From Lacisediminimonas profundi (GTDB lineage Bacteria > Pseudomonadota > Gammaproteobacteria > Burkholderiales > Burkholderiaceae_D): 64,000 nt of DNA. The stretch lies in contig NZ_VTTH01000007.1 of the NCBI RefSeq assembly GCF_008831265.1, forward strand, positions 124,001 to 188,000. The letters are read 5' to 3'. The position numbers and the translations under genes were made by a program. The stretch's first letter is position 1; each line of letters opens with the position of its first letter. The notes beneath the pieces are model-generated. The model made no database searches. It saw nothing but the letters and a program-made list of their open reading frames with translations, and was not told the DNA's origin. This document shows, piece after piece, positions 34,307-43,569 of this stretch.

Positions 34307-35524
34307 TTACTTCTTCATTAATGGGCAAACGCTCTTTGCGGCAGGCAAGAAAGCCTGATCGCCAGGGATGACAGCTTTGATCTTGTAGTAGTCCCAAGGC
34401 GTGCGGGACTCGGCCGGCTTCTTGACTTCAACCAGCAGCATGTCGTGAACCATGCGGCCGTCGGCGCGGATCCGGCCGTTCTTGGCGAAGAAGTCATTGA
34501 TCGGGGTGGCCTTCATCTTGGCCATCACGGTCTGCGCCTCGTCACTGCCGGTCGCCTTGATCGAATTCAGGTAGTGCGTAACTGAGGAGTAGATGCCGGC
34601 GTGGACCATGGTCGGCATGCGCTTGTGACGCTCGAAGAAGCGCTTCGACCAGGCCCGGCTTGCGTCATTCTGGTCCCAGTAGAAACCGGTGGTCAGCGTC
34701 ATGCCCTGCGCCAGCGGCAGCCCCATCGAATGAACATCAGAGATGAACACATGCAGGCCGGCCAGCACCTGCTTGCCCGACTTCAGGATGCCGAACTGTT
34801 CCGCCTGCTTGACGACGTTGATCACGTCGCCGCCGGCGTTGGCCAGCGCGATGACCTTGGCGCCGGATGCCTGCGCCTGCAGCAGGTAGGAGGCCATGTC
34901 GGATGCATTGGTAGGATGGCGCAGCGAGCCGACGATCTTGCCTTTATTGGCGTTGAGCGCGTCCGTTGCATCCTTTTCGAGGGCACGGCCGAGCGCGTAA
35001 TCGACAGTCAGGAAATACCAGCTGTCGTAACCCTGCTTCTTCATCGCGTTGACGGTATTCGTCGCCAGCGCGTAGGTGTCGTAGGTGTAGTGAACGGTAT
35101 TCGGCGAGCAATTCTCGTTGGTCAGGCTGGAGGTGCCGCCACCACTGATCAGCACGATCTTGTTCTTCTCGCGCGCCAGGTTGGCGATTGCCAACGCAAC
35201 CGAGGACGGCAACAGATCGACGATGGCATCGACCTTGTTTTCGTCGTACCACTGGCGTGCCTTGCTGCTGGCAACGTCGGGCTTGTTCTGATGATCGGCA
35301 AACACGACTTCGATCGGCATGCCATTGACCTTGCCGCCGAAATCTTCGACCGCCATGCGCGCTGCGATGACCGATCCCTGGCCACCGATATCGGAGAACA
35401 GCGAGCTCATGTCCGTCAGGACGCCGATCTTGACGGCGCCATCGGAAATCTTGTTCTGGGCGTGAACGCCGCCTGCTGCCATCGCCAGGGCCAGCGCGCT
35501 GGCAAGTACTTTCATCTTCAACAT
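34307..35524 (-). CDS. Branched-chain-type ABC substrate-binding protein
   Basis: The 405-aa product starts MLKMKVLASALALAMAAGG at ATG 35524 with signal cleavage near VHAQ. The mature domain has DGAVKIGVLTDMSSLFSDIGG, VEDFGGKVNGMPIEVVFADHQNKPD and YDSWYFLTVDYALGRALEKDA. It is of the LivK-like type found with aromatic-acid importers. No permease or ATPase genes are adjacent, so it must use a transporter encoded elsewhere. It is first gene of the HpaB-type operon and diverges from marR, with an AT-rich operator in between. It probably captures the phenolic substrate. Confidence 0.9.
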   Translation of the reverse strand: MLKMKVLASALALAMAAGGVHAQNKISDGAVKIGVLTDMSSLFSDIGGQGSVIAARMAVEDFGGKVNGMPIEVVFADHQNKPDVASSKARQWYDENKVDAIVDLLPSSVALAIANLAREKNKIVLISGGGTSSLTNENCSPNTVHYTYDTYALATNTVNAMKKQGYDSWYFLTVDYALGRALEKDATDALNANKGKIVGSLRHPTNASDMASYLLQAQASGAKVIALANAGGDVINVVKQAEQFGILKSGKQVLAGLHVFISDVHSMGLPLAQGMTLTTGFYWDQNDASRAWSKRFFERHKRMPTMVHAGIYSSVTHYLNSIKATGSDEAQTVMAKMKATPINDFFAKNGRIRADGRMVHDMLLVEVKKPAESRTPWDYYKIKAVIPGDQAFLPAAKSVCPLMKK

Positions 35525-35610
35525 GTCATCTCCAAGTGGGGTTGCGGAACGACGTACATAGCATCGTTCGTGCCAGCGAAAGATAATTGAGACACGACCT
35601 TTCGTCAACT

Positions 35611-35634
35611 AACTTGATTAAGTTGCTTAATTAA
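35611..35634. promoter_or_regulatory. AT-rich inverted-repeat operator between divergent genes
   Basis: The 177-bp gap has an AT-rich block with AACTTGATTAAGTT, TTAAG-TTG-CTTAA (35618-35630) and TTAATTAA (35627-35634). Nested repeats of this kind are usual for MarR dimers. The site lies between the divergent binding protein (start 35524) and marR (start 35702), so both are likely controlled from it. Confidence 0.6.
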
Positions 35635-35701
35635 TTTGGTTGGCGATACCCGGCCCCAATGGAGGCTGTATGCTTATCCCCTTTCAGATTAAAGTGCTGA
35701 T

Positions 35702-36364
35702 GTGATCCGCCCGACCAAAACCACGCGCTCGACCAAGCCGGCTTCCGAGCCGAAAAAGAAGACTTTGCCCGCACGCAGTGCCTCCCGCGCCCCAAAAAAG
35801 AGCAGCGAGCGCACGTTTACGCTGCTGCCCACGGTCTCCAAACCGGAGCTGCTGGATGAGGACGGAACGTCGGACCGTAATTTCCGGCAATTCCTGTATG
35901 ACTTTTCCAGCCTCGCGAATTACCTTGCATCCGCCCGCGCCTATCTGGCGGAACGGCTGGGCGTCACATCGCCCCAGTACAACATCCTGATGATCATTGC
36001 GCAGTACCAGGGAGCGTCAGGCGTCAGCGGCAGCGACGTCGCCCAGCACATGCACGTCACGACGGCCTTCATCACGAGTGAAGTACGAAAACTGGAAGCC
36101 GCAGGGCTGGTGGAAAAGCGGCCGAATCCGAACGACGGCCGCAGCGTATTGCTGCGCCTGACGCCGGCGGCAAAAAAGAGCGTGGAGCGGATCGCGCCGG
36201 AACGCCTGTTCGTCAACGACCAGTTGTTTCGCGCGCTATCGGGGGAAGATTTTCGTCACCTGGCCAGCACCGTTGCTTCGCTGATCGATGATTTTTCACA
36301 TACGGTGGATTTGCTGAAGACAGTGCAGCGCGGGCGGGCGCCGAAGCTGGGGGGACGGAAGTAG
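35702..36364 (+). CDS. MarR-family transcriptional regulator
   Basis: The 220-aa product uses GTG 35702; an in-frame TAA at 35690 bars longer starts and no ATG lies before the domain. About 55 N-terminal residues are basic and Ser/Thr/Lys rich, an unusual extension for MarR. The winged helix follows: LGVTSPQYNILMIIAQYQG, SDVAQHMHVTTAFITSEVRKLEAAGLVEKR and NDGRSVLLRLTPAA. It is divergent from the HpaB operon and probably represses it until an aromatic ligand is present. It resembles HpaR/HpcR in context. Confidence 0.88.
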   Translation: MIRPTKTTRSTKPASEPKKKTLPARSASRAPKKSSERTFTLLPTVSKPELLDEDGTSDRNFRQFLYDFSSLANYLASARAYLAERLGVTSPQYNILMIIAQYQGASGVSGSDVAQHMHVTTAFITSEVRKLEAAGLVEKRPNPNDGRSVLLRLTPAAKKSVERIAPERLFVNDQLFRALSGEDFRHLASTVASLIDDFSHTVDLLKTVQRGRAPKLGGRK

Positions 36365-36441
36365 GAGCTCCATCAGCGCCAGCAGCTCCACATCGTGATT
36401 CACAACGTAGACCGGCGCACGCCACAAACGCTCCCTCCGCA

Positions 36442-37251
36442 TGAAAGCTGAGGCTCGCCCGTAATCTTGGGTGAGCGGTTTTGTGGCTCTCTGGCTCTCT
36501 GGCTCTTTGGCTTGCGGTTCGTGTGGCTGGGTTTGATGGTTGTCGGTGTGAAGCCGGGAGACACCCCGGCGGGTGTGTAACTTTCTTTTGGAAAAGAAAG
36601 TCACCAAAGAAACCAAAGTCAAAACCCACTTGGCCAACGCCTGGTTCGGTAGCCAAACAGACTCGGACGCCTGGGCCGAACCATTGCGGCGTTCGCGAGG
36701 AGGGTCCTGCCACACGTTCGCCTCTGACCGGGATCAGTCAACCCGCTTCAATGCCGCCGACCGCACACCACCGCTCGTTGACTCCCAATTGTTTTCGAAG
36801 CCGCTAATTGGCGTTTGAGGTCTGATTGCCAGCGGGGTGGGGATCTCAGGGGATTTTCTGCCGTTCTCTGCCGTCCCTGAACAGATCCCATCCGTCGCTT
36901 GTTTGAAGCTTCGAAAACAATTGAGAGTCAACGGTGCGCTGGGCATCGGTATAAGACACTTCATGGGGTTGGCTGATTAGGTAAGCGGCACCCAGCCGAG
37001 GGATCATCTCTCGCGAACGTCGCACTGGATTAGCCCAGACATCCGCGTCTGGTTGGCGTTCGGCCCCGCCGTTGGCCAAGTGGGTGTTGACGTTTTTTTT
37101 TTGGTTCCTTTCTTTTTCCAAAAGAAAGGAACACACCCGCCGGGGTGTCTCCCGGCTTCACACCGACAACCATCAAACCCAGCCACACGAACCGCAAGCC
37201 AAAGAGCCACAGAACCCCTCACCCAGGGTTACGGGCGCTGCTCAGCTTTCA
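36442..37251. repeat. 810-bp imperfect inverted repeat, non-coding
   Basis: Two diverged copies of one unit face each other. Both start at GAAAGCTGAG-like ends (36442; 37251) and share GTGTGGCTGGGTTTGATGG, the block around GGCTTGCGGTTCG, GTGAAGCCGGGAGACACCCC, a poly-pyrimidine hairpin and CACTTGGCCAACG. The hairpins are ACTTTCTTTT/AAAAGAAAGT (36580-36601) in the left copy and GTTCCTTTCTTTT/AAAAGAAAGGAAC (37104-37132) in the right copy. Inner ends pair too: 36778-36801 and 36908-36931 match at 23 of 24 positions. Both copies hold an open frame starting MCxFLLEK, but the stretch lacks a transposase or any other gene I can support. The flanks 36365-36441 and 37252-37306 are also empty. Confidence 0.9.
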
Positions 37252-37306
37252 AGTTGAGGGCGCCATAAAGTCGATCGGTCGCGAGCGCTATGGCTGCGCT
37301 GGAAAC

Positions 37307-38593
37307 TCAAGCCGCAGCCAGCGCCCGATCCAGATCCTCCAGCAGATCGTCGATGTGCTCGATCCCGACCGACAAACGCAGCATTTCCTCGGACACCCCG
37401 GCCTTGGCCAGTTCTTCCGGGTTCAACTGACGATGCGTGGTCGAAGCCGGATGCGTGGCCAGCGATTTCGCGTCGCCGATATTGACCAGGCGGGTGAACA
37501 ATTGCAGCGCATCGAGAACGCGGGCACCGGCAGCGCGCGGATCACCCTTGTCGGCCGTCTTAAGGCCAAAGGAAATGATTCCCGACGCCTTGCCATTCAT
37601 GTATTTCTGCACCAGCGCGTGATCCGGATGGTCGGGCAGGCCAGCGTAATTCACCCAGGCCACCTTCGGATGTGACTTCAGGTGCCGGGCCAGGGCCAGC
37701 GTGTTGTCGCTGATGCGATCCATGCGCAACGCCAGCGTCTCTATGCCCTGCAGGATCAGGAATGCGTTCATCGGCGCAATCGCGGCGCCCATGTTGCGCA
37801 AGGGGACCACGCGTGCACGACCGATAAAGGCCGCCGGTCCCAGCGCGTCCGTATAGACCACGCCATGGTAGGACACGTCCGGCTCGTTCAGGCGCTTGAA
37901 GCGAGCCTTGTGCTGCGCCCACGGGAATTTGCCGCTGTCGACGATGGCGCCGCCGACGCTGTTGCCGTGGCCACCCAGGTACTTGGTCAGCGAATGGACG
38001 ACGATATCGGCGCCATGTTCGATAGGCCGGCACAGGTAGGGACTGGGGACCGTGTTGTCGACGATCAGCGGGATGCCGTGCGCGTGAGCGATGTCGGCCA
38101 GCTTGCCGAAGTCGGTGACGTTACCGAGCGGATTCCCGACCGATTCGCAGAAAATCGCCTTGGTCTTTTCGTCGATCAGCGGCGCAAAGCTGTCCGGGTT
38201 TGACGAATCGGCAAAACGCACATCGATGCCCATCTGCGGAAACGTGTGCGCGAACAGGTTATAGGTGCCGCCATACAAGGTGCTGGCCGACACGATATTG
38301 TCGCCGGCTTCGGCAATGGTCTGGATGGCGTAGGTAATCGCGGCCATGCCGGACGCCACCGCCAGCGCAGCGATGCCGCCCTCCAGCGCGGCGACCCGCT
38401 TCTCCAGCACATCCTGGGTCGGATTCATGATCCGCGTATAGATATTGCCCGGGACCTTCAGGTCGAACAAGTCGGCGCCGTGCTGGGCGTTGTCGAAAGC
38501 GTAGGCGACTGTCTGGTAGATGGGGACCGCTGCTGATTTCGTTGTCGGATCCGGCGAATAGCCAGCGTGCACGGCCAAGGTCTCGATTTTCAT
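37307..38593 (-). CDS. metY: O-acetylhomoserine sulfhydrylase / Cys-Met metabolism PLP enzyme
   Basis: The 428-aa product is a Cys/Met metabolism PLP enzyme. METLAVHAG-type start (KIETLAVHAGYSP), YTRIMNPTQDVLEKRVAALEGG with the substrate Tyr/Arg, SGMAAITYAIQT, and the PLP lysine in VHSLTKYLGGHGNSVGG (about residue 208) are clear. Length and the GTHTTHRQ-like HPASTTHRQL segment favour O-acetylhomoserine sulfhydrylase (MetY) over cystathionine enzymes. It makes homocysteine from O-acetylhomoserine and sulfide. It stands alone next to the inverted repeat; nothing links it to the catabolic genes. No riboswitch was seen in the short gap upstream (38594-38699 on the other side is empty). Confidence 0.9.
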   Translation of the reverse strand: MKIETLAVHAGYSPDPTTKSAAVPIYQTVAYAFDNAQHGADLFDLKVPGNIYTRIMNPTQDVLEKRVAALEGGIAALAVASGMAAITYAIQTIAEAGDNIVSASTLYGGTYNLFAHTFPQMGIDVRFADSSNPDSFAPLIDEKTKAIFCESVGNPLGNVTDFGKLADIAHAHGIPLIVDNTVPSPYLCRPIEHGADIVVHSLTKYLGGHGNSVGGAIVDSGKFPWAQHKARFKRLNEPDVSYHGVVYTDALGPAAFIGRARVVPLRNMGAAIAPMNAFLILQGIETLALRMDRISDNTLALARHLKSHPKVAWVNYAGLPDHPDHALVQKYMNGKASGIISFGLKTADKGDPRAAGARVLDALQLFTRLVNIGDAKSLATHPASTTHRQLNPEELAKAGVSEEMLRLSVGIEHIDDLLEDLDRALAAA

Positions 38594-38699
38594 TTTTGTT
38601 CCTGTGAGTCGATTGAAGGATGCATCCTGTTAATCAGTTGCAGCGTTCCTGCCAGCTTGCACCCCGAGTTTATCCGATCGGCGTTGGCAAGCGGGACGG

Positions 38700-41600
38700 T
38701 CACTGCTCGACTGGGCCGAAGCCGCCACCACCTGGCGTCTCGATTTCAAAGGCATCGCCGGCCAGCAGTTGGGCCTGGTCAGCATGCCGAAGCGGTTCAA
38801 CCCTGCCGTCAGCGCGCAGCACGCGCGCAAGTCCGCATGCGCCCGGCGCGCCGCCGCGCAGGCCGAACGCCGGATGGTTCCAGCCATTGGCCAGGATCGA
38901 GACCGTCATCGCTTCCAGGAAACGCAGGGTGCGCACGCCGCCATCGCCGCCGCGCCAACGACCGCCGCCGCCGGAACCATGACGGATCTGGTAGCGCTCG
39001 AGCCGGACCGGGAAACGCTGTTCCAGGATCTCGGGATCGGTCAGGCGCGAATTGGTCATGTGGGTCTGGACCACCGAGGTGCCGTCGAAACCGCCCGTCA
39101 GCGCACCCGCCGCATCGAAGCGGCCGCCGGCGCCGGAACCGCCGGAGATAGTTTCGTAGTACTGGTAGCGCGCATTGCCGAAGGTCAGGTTGTTCATGGT
39201 CGGCTGGCTGCCGGCCAAAACCCCCAGCGCGCCGTACAACGCATTGGTCACGCAAGTCGAGGTTTCGACGTTGCCGGCCACCACTGCCGCCGGATAACGC
39301 GGATTGAGCATGGACCCCTCCGGCACCACGATGTTCAGCGGCTTCAGGCCGCCGGCATTCATCGGGATATCGTCGCCAACCAGGGTGCGGAACACGTACA
39401 GCACGGCTGCCGTCGTGACCGCGCACGGCGCGTTGAAGTTGTTCGGCAACTGGGCCGAGCTGCCGCTGAAGTCGATGGTCGCACTGCGTGAGGCGTGGTC
39501 GACCGAGACCGCCACCGATACCTGCGCGCCGTTATCGAGTTGAACCTCGAAGCGCCCGTCCTGCAGGCGATCGATGGCGCGCCGCACCGATTCTTCGGCA
39601 TTGTCCTGCACATGGCGCATGTAGGCGTGCACCACATCAAGTCCGAAGTAACCGACCATGTGCAGCAACTCCTCGCGCCCCTTTTCATTGGCGGCGACCT
39701 GGGCTCGCAGGTCCGCCAGGTTCTGCTCGACATTGCGCACCGGGTAGCGCGCGCCGGCCAGCAAGGCGCGCAATTCGGTTTCGCGCAAGCGCCCTTCCCT
39801 GACCAACTGGAAATTGGTGATCAGTACGCCTTCGTCTTCGATTGTGCGTGAATCCGGCGGCATGGAACCCGGCGACAGTCCGCCGATATCGGCGTGATGT
39901 CCGCGCGAACCGACATAGAACAAGGGCTTGCGATTGTCAGCACCAGAATCAGCACCAGAATCAGCGCCTGAATCAGCACCTGAATCAGCACCTGAATCAG
40001 CACCAAACACCGGCGTGATGACGGTAACGTCCGGCAGATGGGTGCCGCCGGAATAGGGATCGTTCAATACGTAGACGTCCCCCGGGCGCAGCTGGCCGGC
40101 ATTGGCGTCGATCACGGCACGCACGCTGGCGCCCATCGAGCCGAGGTGGACCGGAATATGCGGCGCATTGGCAACCAGATCGCCATCGGCGTCGAATACC
40201 GCGCAGGAAAAATCCAGCCGCTCCTTGATGTTGACCGAATGGGCAGTGTTCTGCAGCCGATAGCCCATTTGCTCGGCGATCGACATGAACAGGTTATTGA
40301 AAATTTCCAGCATCACCGGGTCGGCGTCAGTCCCGATCGCCCGCTGCTGCGGACGCGGCACCGCTCGTTCCAGCACGATGTCGCCGCGCTCGGTGACACT
40401 GGCGCGCCACTGCGGATCGACGATGGTGGTGGCATTGGCATCGCTGATCGCCGCCGGTCCGGCCAGGATGTCCCCGGCCTGCAGGTCGACGCTGCGATAC
40501 AGCGGGCAGTCGTGCCATGCGCCGTCGGCATGGATCGAAACGACGGCGACCGGCTGCGCTGCGTCGCCAGCGTGGCGCTGCTCGCGCCCGGCGTCCGCCG
40601 CTGCACCGCGCGATCCAGCCGTCGATCCAGCCATCGATGCGGGCGCCACCGCATCATGCGCAGTCGCTTCGGCCACCGCCGATTCGATCATCAGCGCGCG
40701 TTCCGGCATCAGGAACGAAAAACGCTGGCGGTAGGCCTGCTCGAAGGCCGCGCGCATCGTGGCGGCATCGGCCAGGCCGACGGGCAGTCCGGTGTCCGTG
40801 CCCTCGTAACGCAGGAACAGCCGGCATGCGACGCACACGTCCTTGTCGGCTGCCCCCTGCGACTGCAGTTCGGCACGCGCCGCATCGGACAGCGACGCCA
40901 GGACGCGCCGCGCCGCCGCTTCGCCATCGGCGTCGAAGCGGCGCTCCACCGAGCGTTCACGGATCGCCGTTGGCAAGGCCAGGCCTATGCCGTACGCCGA
41001 CAGCACGCCGGCCAACGGATGGATCAATACGCGCGGCATGCCCAGTGCATCGGCCACGGCGCACGCGTGCTGGCCACCAGCGCCGCCAAAGGTGGTGAGG
41101 GTGTAGCGCGTCACGTCATAGCCGCGCTGCACCGAGATGCGCTTGATGGCATTGGCCATGTTGGCCACCGCAATCTCCAGGAAACCATGGGCCAGCTGTT
41201 CCGGACTGGTCGGCCGGCCGCTTGCCTGCGACACTTCAGCCGCCAGTTGCGCGAAACGCTCGCGCACCACTGCTGCGTCCAGCGCCTGGTTTCCCTCGGG
41301 GCCGAATACGGCAGGAAAATGCCGCGGCTGTATCCGGCCCAGCAACAGATTGGCATCGGTCACGGTCAAGGGACCGCCGCGCCGATAGCAGGCCGGTCCC
41401 GGATTGGCGCCAGCCGATTCGGGCCCCACCCGCAGGCGGGTGCCGTCGAATCGCAAGATCGATCCGCCACCGGCCGCCACCGTATGTATGCTCATCATCG
41501 GCGCGCGCAAGCGCACGCCAGCGACCAACGTGTCGAAGCTGCGCTCGTATTCGCCAGCGAAATGCGACACGTCGGTCGAGGTGCCGCCCATGTCGAAGCC

Positions 41601-42482
41601 GATGACCCGATCGAAACCGGCCGCATGCGAAACCCGCGCCATGCCGACGATGCCGCCAGCCGGCCCGGACAGGACCGAGTCCTTGCCCTGGAAGCTGTGG
41701 GCATCAGTCAATCCACCGTTGGACTGCATGAACTGCAGGCGCACGCCCGGCAGCGCGGCGGCAACCCGGTTCACATAGGAGCGCAGCACCGGCGACAGGT
41801 AGGCATCCACCACCGTGGTATCGCCGCGGGCAACAAAGCGGATCAGTGGCGACACCTGGTGCGACACCGATATCTGCGTGAAGCCGGCCTCGCTCGCCAG
41901 CGCCGCCACACGCGCCTCGTGCGACGGATTCAGGTAGCCATGCATGAAGGCAATCGCCACTGCCGTGTAGCCGCGCTCACGCGCCGCCTGCAGCGCAGCG
42001 CGTGCGCCCTGCTCTTCCAGAGCCGTCACGATGCTGCCGTCGGCCGCAATCCTCTCCTCGATCTCCGCCACTTCTTCATAGAGCAGATCGGGCAGCACGA
42101 TTTGCAGGTCGAAGATGCGCGGCCGGTTCTGGTAAGCGATGCGCAAGGCGTCGCGAAAGCCGCGCGTGACGAGGAACAGCACCCGCTCGCCCTTGCGTTC
42201 AAGCAGTGCGTTGGTGGCGACCGTGGTGCCCATGCGCACTACGGCGATTTTCCCGGCGGGTACCGGCGCTCCGGATTCCAGGCCCAGCAACTGGCGTATG
42301 CCCTGCACTGCCGCATCCTGGTATTGCCCCGGATTTTCGGATAGCAGCTTGGCGGTGACGATGCCGCCGTCCGGCCGGCGCGCCACGATGTCGGTGAAGG
42401 TGCCGCCACGGTCGATCCAGAATTCCCAGCGGCCGGCATCGGCGCCCGGAGCTGGCGTTGAAGAGCGAATCGTTGGAGGCAT
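38700..42482 (-). CDS. 5-oxoprolinase / hydantoinase A-B fusion
   Basis: The 1260-aa product joins HyuA (about 1-720) and HyuB (about 740-1260), as in eukaryotic and many bacterial 5-oxoprolinases. HyuA marks are [15 protein letters not shown] (near residue 22), [17 protein letters not shown] and [14 protein letters not shown] with ATP-fold residues. HyuB begins with [20 protein letters not shown] and has [15 protein letters not shown]. The enzyme couples ATP hydrolysis to opening of 5-oxoproline to glutamate; related fusions act on hydantoins or caprolactam. A run of GADS repeats is inserted in the HyuB loop before [10 protein letters not shown] (see separate entry). It is monocistronic with its start at 42482. 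Confidence 0.9.
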   Translation of the reverse strand: MPPTIRSSTPAPGADAGRWEFWIDRGGTFTDIVARRPDGGIVTAKLLSENPGQYQDAAVQGIRQLLGLESGAPVPAGKIAVVRMGTTVATNALLERKGERVLFLVTRGFRDALRIAYQNRPRIFDLQIVLPDLLYEEVAEIEERIAADGSIVTALEEQGARAALQAARERGYTAVAIAFMHGYLNPSHEARVAALASEAGFTQISVSHQVSPLIRFVARGDTTVVDAYLSPVLRSYVNRVAAALPGVRLQFMQSNGGLTDAHSFQGKDSVLSGPAGGIVGMARVSHAAGFDRVIGFDMGGTSTDVSHFAGEYERSFDTLVAGVRLRAPMMSIHTVAAGGGSILRFDGTRLRVGPESAGANPGPACYRRGGPLTVTDANLLLGRIQPRHFPAVFGPEGNQALDAAVVRERFAQLAAEVSQASGRPTSPEQLAHGFLEIAVANMANAIKRISVQRGYDVTRYTLTTFGGAGGQHACAVADALGMPRVLIHPLAGVLSAYGIGLALPTAIRERSVERRFDADGEAAARRVLASLSDAARAELQSQGAADKDVCVACRLFLRYEGTDTGLPVGLADAATMRAAFEQAYRQRFSFLMPERALMIESAVAEATAHDAVAPASMAGSTAGSRGAAADAGREQRHAGDAAQPVAVVSIHADGAWHDCPLYRSVDLQAGDILAGPAAISDANATTIVDPQWRASVTERGDIVLERAVPRPQQRAIGTDADPVMLEIFNNLFMSIAEQMGYRLQNTAHSVNIKERLDFSCAVFDADGDLVANAPHIPVHLGSMGASVRAVIDANAGQLRPGDVYVLNDPYSGGTHLPDVTVITPVFGADSGADSGADSGADSGADSGADNRKPLFYVGSRGHHADIGGLSPGSMPPDSRTIEDEGVLITNFQLVREGRLRETELRALLAGARYPVRNVEQNLADLRAQVAANEKGREELLHMVGYFGLDVVHAYMRHVQDNAEESVRRAIDRLQDGRFEVQLDNGAQVSVAVSVDHASRSATIDFSGSSAQLPNNFNAPCAVTTAAVLYVFRTLVGDDIPMNAGGLKPLNIVVPEGSMLNPRYPAAVVAGNVETSTCVTNALYGALGVLAGSQPTMNNLTFGNARYQYYETISGGSGAGGRFDAAGALTGGFDGTSVVQTHMTNSRLTDPEILEQRFPVRLERYQIRHGSGGGGRWRGGDGGVRTLRFLEAMTVSILANGWNHPAFGLRGGAPGACGLARVLRADGRVEPLRHADQAQLLAGDAFEIETPGGGGFGPVEQ
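39937..40008 (-). repeat. 12-bp in-frame minisatellite (six copies) in the oxoprolinase gene
   Basis: Six head-to-tail 12-bp units with TCAGCACCTGAA as consensus cover 39937-40008, with point changes between units. They encode GADS five times and GADN. They lie in a HyuB loop where relatives have a few residues, directly before the conserved GHHAD segment, so copy number can change with no frameshift. Confidence 0.92.
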
Positions 42483-42910
42483 GGCGGGTACTTGATGAAG
42501 GTTCAGTTATGCATGCGCAAAGAGTCAGGCATATTCCCGTATTGTGCAACAAGCCAGGCTGTTTCCCGATCGGGGAGCGGCGCAGGAAGCCCGCCGCAAT
42601 CAGGATCAGGATGAAGTCCTTGTTGCCGGCGGGCGCCCATTTGACAAGGACGCGGGATTCGCCTACCTTCGGGCCTATGGCAATTTCCTTTTTCTTCGTT
42701 CGTTCGCACAAGGCCGCACCGTCCATGACGGTCGAGGCGGGCTGTCGCGCGCCCAAACGAACGAACACCAGGAAAACCTGCCAGCCCGACGCAGATTCCT
42801 GAGCCCGGCGATACCCCTTCTCATTAGCGCAAACGCTATCGCCGGGCTTAAACCAAGCGCGATAGTTGCCGGCTCATTCCGAGTCCTGGCCGCACTTTTG
42901 GGAATCCTCC
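42483..42910 (+). promoter_or_regulatory. 428-bp leader region of rnk with several inverted repeats
   Basis: No gene is supported here. Clear inverted repeats are TTCGTTCGTT/AACGAACGAA (42695-42704 with 42756-42765) enclosing ACCGTC-CAT-GACGGT (42718-42732), then GCCCGGCGATA/TATCGCCGGGC (42803-42813 with 42837-42847). The last overlaps a competing TAGCG/CGCTA stem (42825-42838). This could be a structured 5' leader of rnk or a terminator/attenuator set. Confidence 0.4.
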
Positions 42911-43312
42911 ATGCCTGCGATCATCCGCGGTGAGCGTGTCCTCACCTCGCTCGACTTCGCCCGCTTGTCCAAACTGGACAGCGGCCATCTGCCCGACGAT
43001 CTTGCCGACAGCCTGGAATCGGCTGACGTGATCCCGCCTCCAGCGGTTCCTGCTGATGTGGTGACCATGTATTCGCAAGTCGAAATCCTCGACCTCAGCT
43101 CGGGTCTCAAGCAAAGGCTGACGCTGTGCTATCCCGAGCACGCCGAGCCCCGGCAGGGATTCATTTCAGTGCTCTCGCCGGTGGGTGCAAGCCTGCTGGG
43201 CCTTCGCGTCGGCTCGACGGCGCAGTGGCAACTCCCGCACGGTGAGGAGCGCTCGGCTACGGTCGAAGCGATCCTGTTCCAGCCGGAAGCCAGCGGCGAT
43301 TACACGACCTGA
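42911..43312 (+). CDS. rnk: Rnk-type nucleoside diphosphate kinase regulator (GreA/B C-terminal domain)
   Basis: The 133-aa product starts MPAIIRGERVLTSLDFARLSK, with a short helical N-terminus followed by the FKBP-like GreA/GreB C-terminal domain: VTMYSQVEILDLSSGLKQRL, LCYPEHAEPRQGFISVLSPVGASLLGLRVG. Rnk binds RNA polymerase without the Gre coiled coil and influences nucleotide pools or competes with GreA. ATG 42911 is selected over 42866 because the extra 15 residues have no counterpart. It is preceded by a structured leader and followed by a perfect hairpin at 43355. Confidence 0.88.
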   Translation: MPAIIRGERVLTSLDFARLSKLDSGHLPDDLADSLESADVIPPPAVPADVVTMYSQVEILDLSSGLKQRLTLCYPEHAEPRQGFISVLSPVGASLLGLRVGSTAQWQLPHGEERSATVEAILFQPEASGDYTT

Positions 43313-43354
43313 GCGACCTGAGCCACCTGATCGTCCGCCGCTCATTTCTTGAAC

Positions 43355-43382
43355 GAATTCCAGGCTTGCCAGCCTGGAATTC
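43355..43382 (+). terminator. Perfect 12-bp hairpin after rnk
   Basis: GAATTCCAGGCT (43355-43366) pairs with AGCCTGGAATTC (43371-43382) round a TGCC loop, 42 bp after the rnk stop. No U-run follows; ATTCGCATTTCC does. It may end or protect the rnk message, or be a dyad for a protein. Confidence 0.65.
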
Positions 43383-43404
43383 ATTCGCATTTCCAGGATT
43401 TTCA

Positions 43405-43569
43405 ATGAACATCAAATCCATAGGTGCGCTGTCCAATTTCAGCGCCAACAGCCACGCCTTGGGCCTGCTGCTTTCCCTTCCGGCCGGTCCCCGGACCAGT
43501 CCGCGCATCGCCGGGTTCATGAAATTCATCCCTGCATTTCTTCCAGATGCGGAGTCGCCATGGACCTGA
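43405..43569 (+). CDS. Possible small ORF upstream of the beta-helix gene
   Basis: A 54-aa frame opens at ATG 43405 with AGGA eight bases before it and ends at 43569, overlapping the next start by 10 bp. The peptide starts MNIKSIGALSNFSANSHALG and matches nothing I know. Overlap could couple translation to the beta-helix gene. It may also be chance, as the rest of the 247-bp gap looks non-coding. Confidence 0.2.
   Translation: MNIKSIGALSNFSANSHALGLLLSLPAGPRTSPRIAGFMKFIPAFLPDAESPWT

Noticed and set aside
36573-36818. Open frame starting MCNFLLEK in the left repeat copy, with a relative at 36846-37136
   Set aside because: The two peptides are similar only because the DNA units are copies; start regions overlap a hairpin and reading frames end at different places. 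Treated as repeat sequence.
36442-37251. Insertion sequence
   Set aside because: No transposase frame and no clear target duplication; kept as a repeat of unknown type.
40038-42344. Long open frame (about 768 aa) antisense to the oxoprolinase gene
   Set aside because: Same reason; the sense strand has full HyuA/HyuB motifs throughout.
38700-42482. Frameshift or misassembly joining hyuA and hyuB
   Set aside because: Fused forms of about this length are normal for 5-oxoprolinases and the frame is continuous through the linker.
42458-42933. Small genes in the gap before rnk
   Set aside because: Open frames here are basic and Pro/Arg rich, overlap one another and cross strong inverted repeats.
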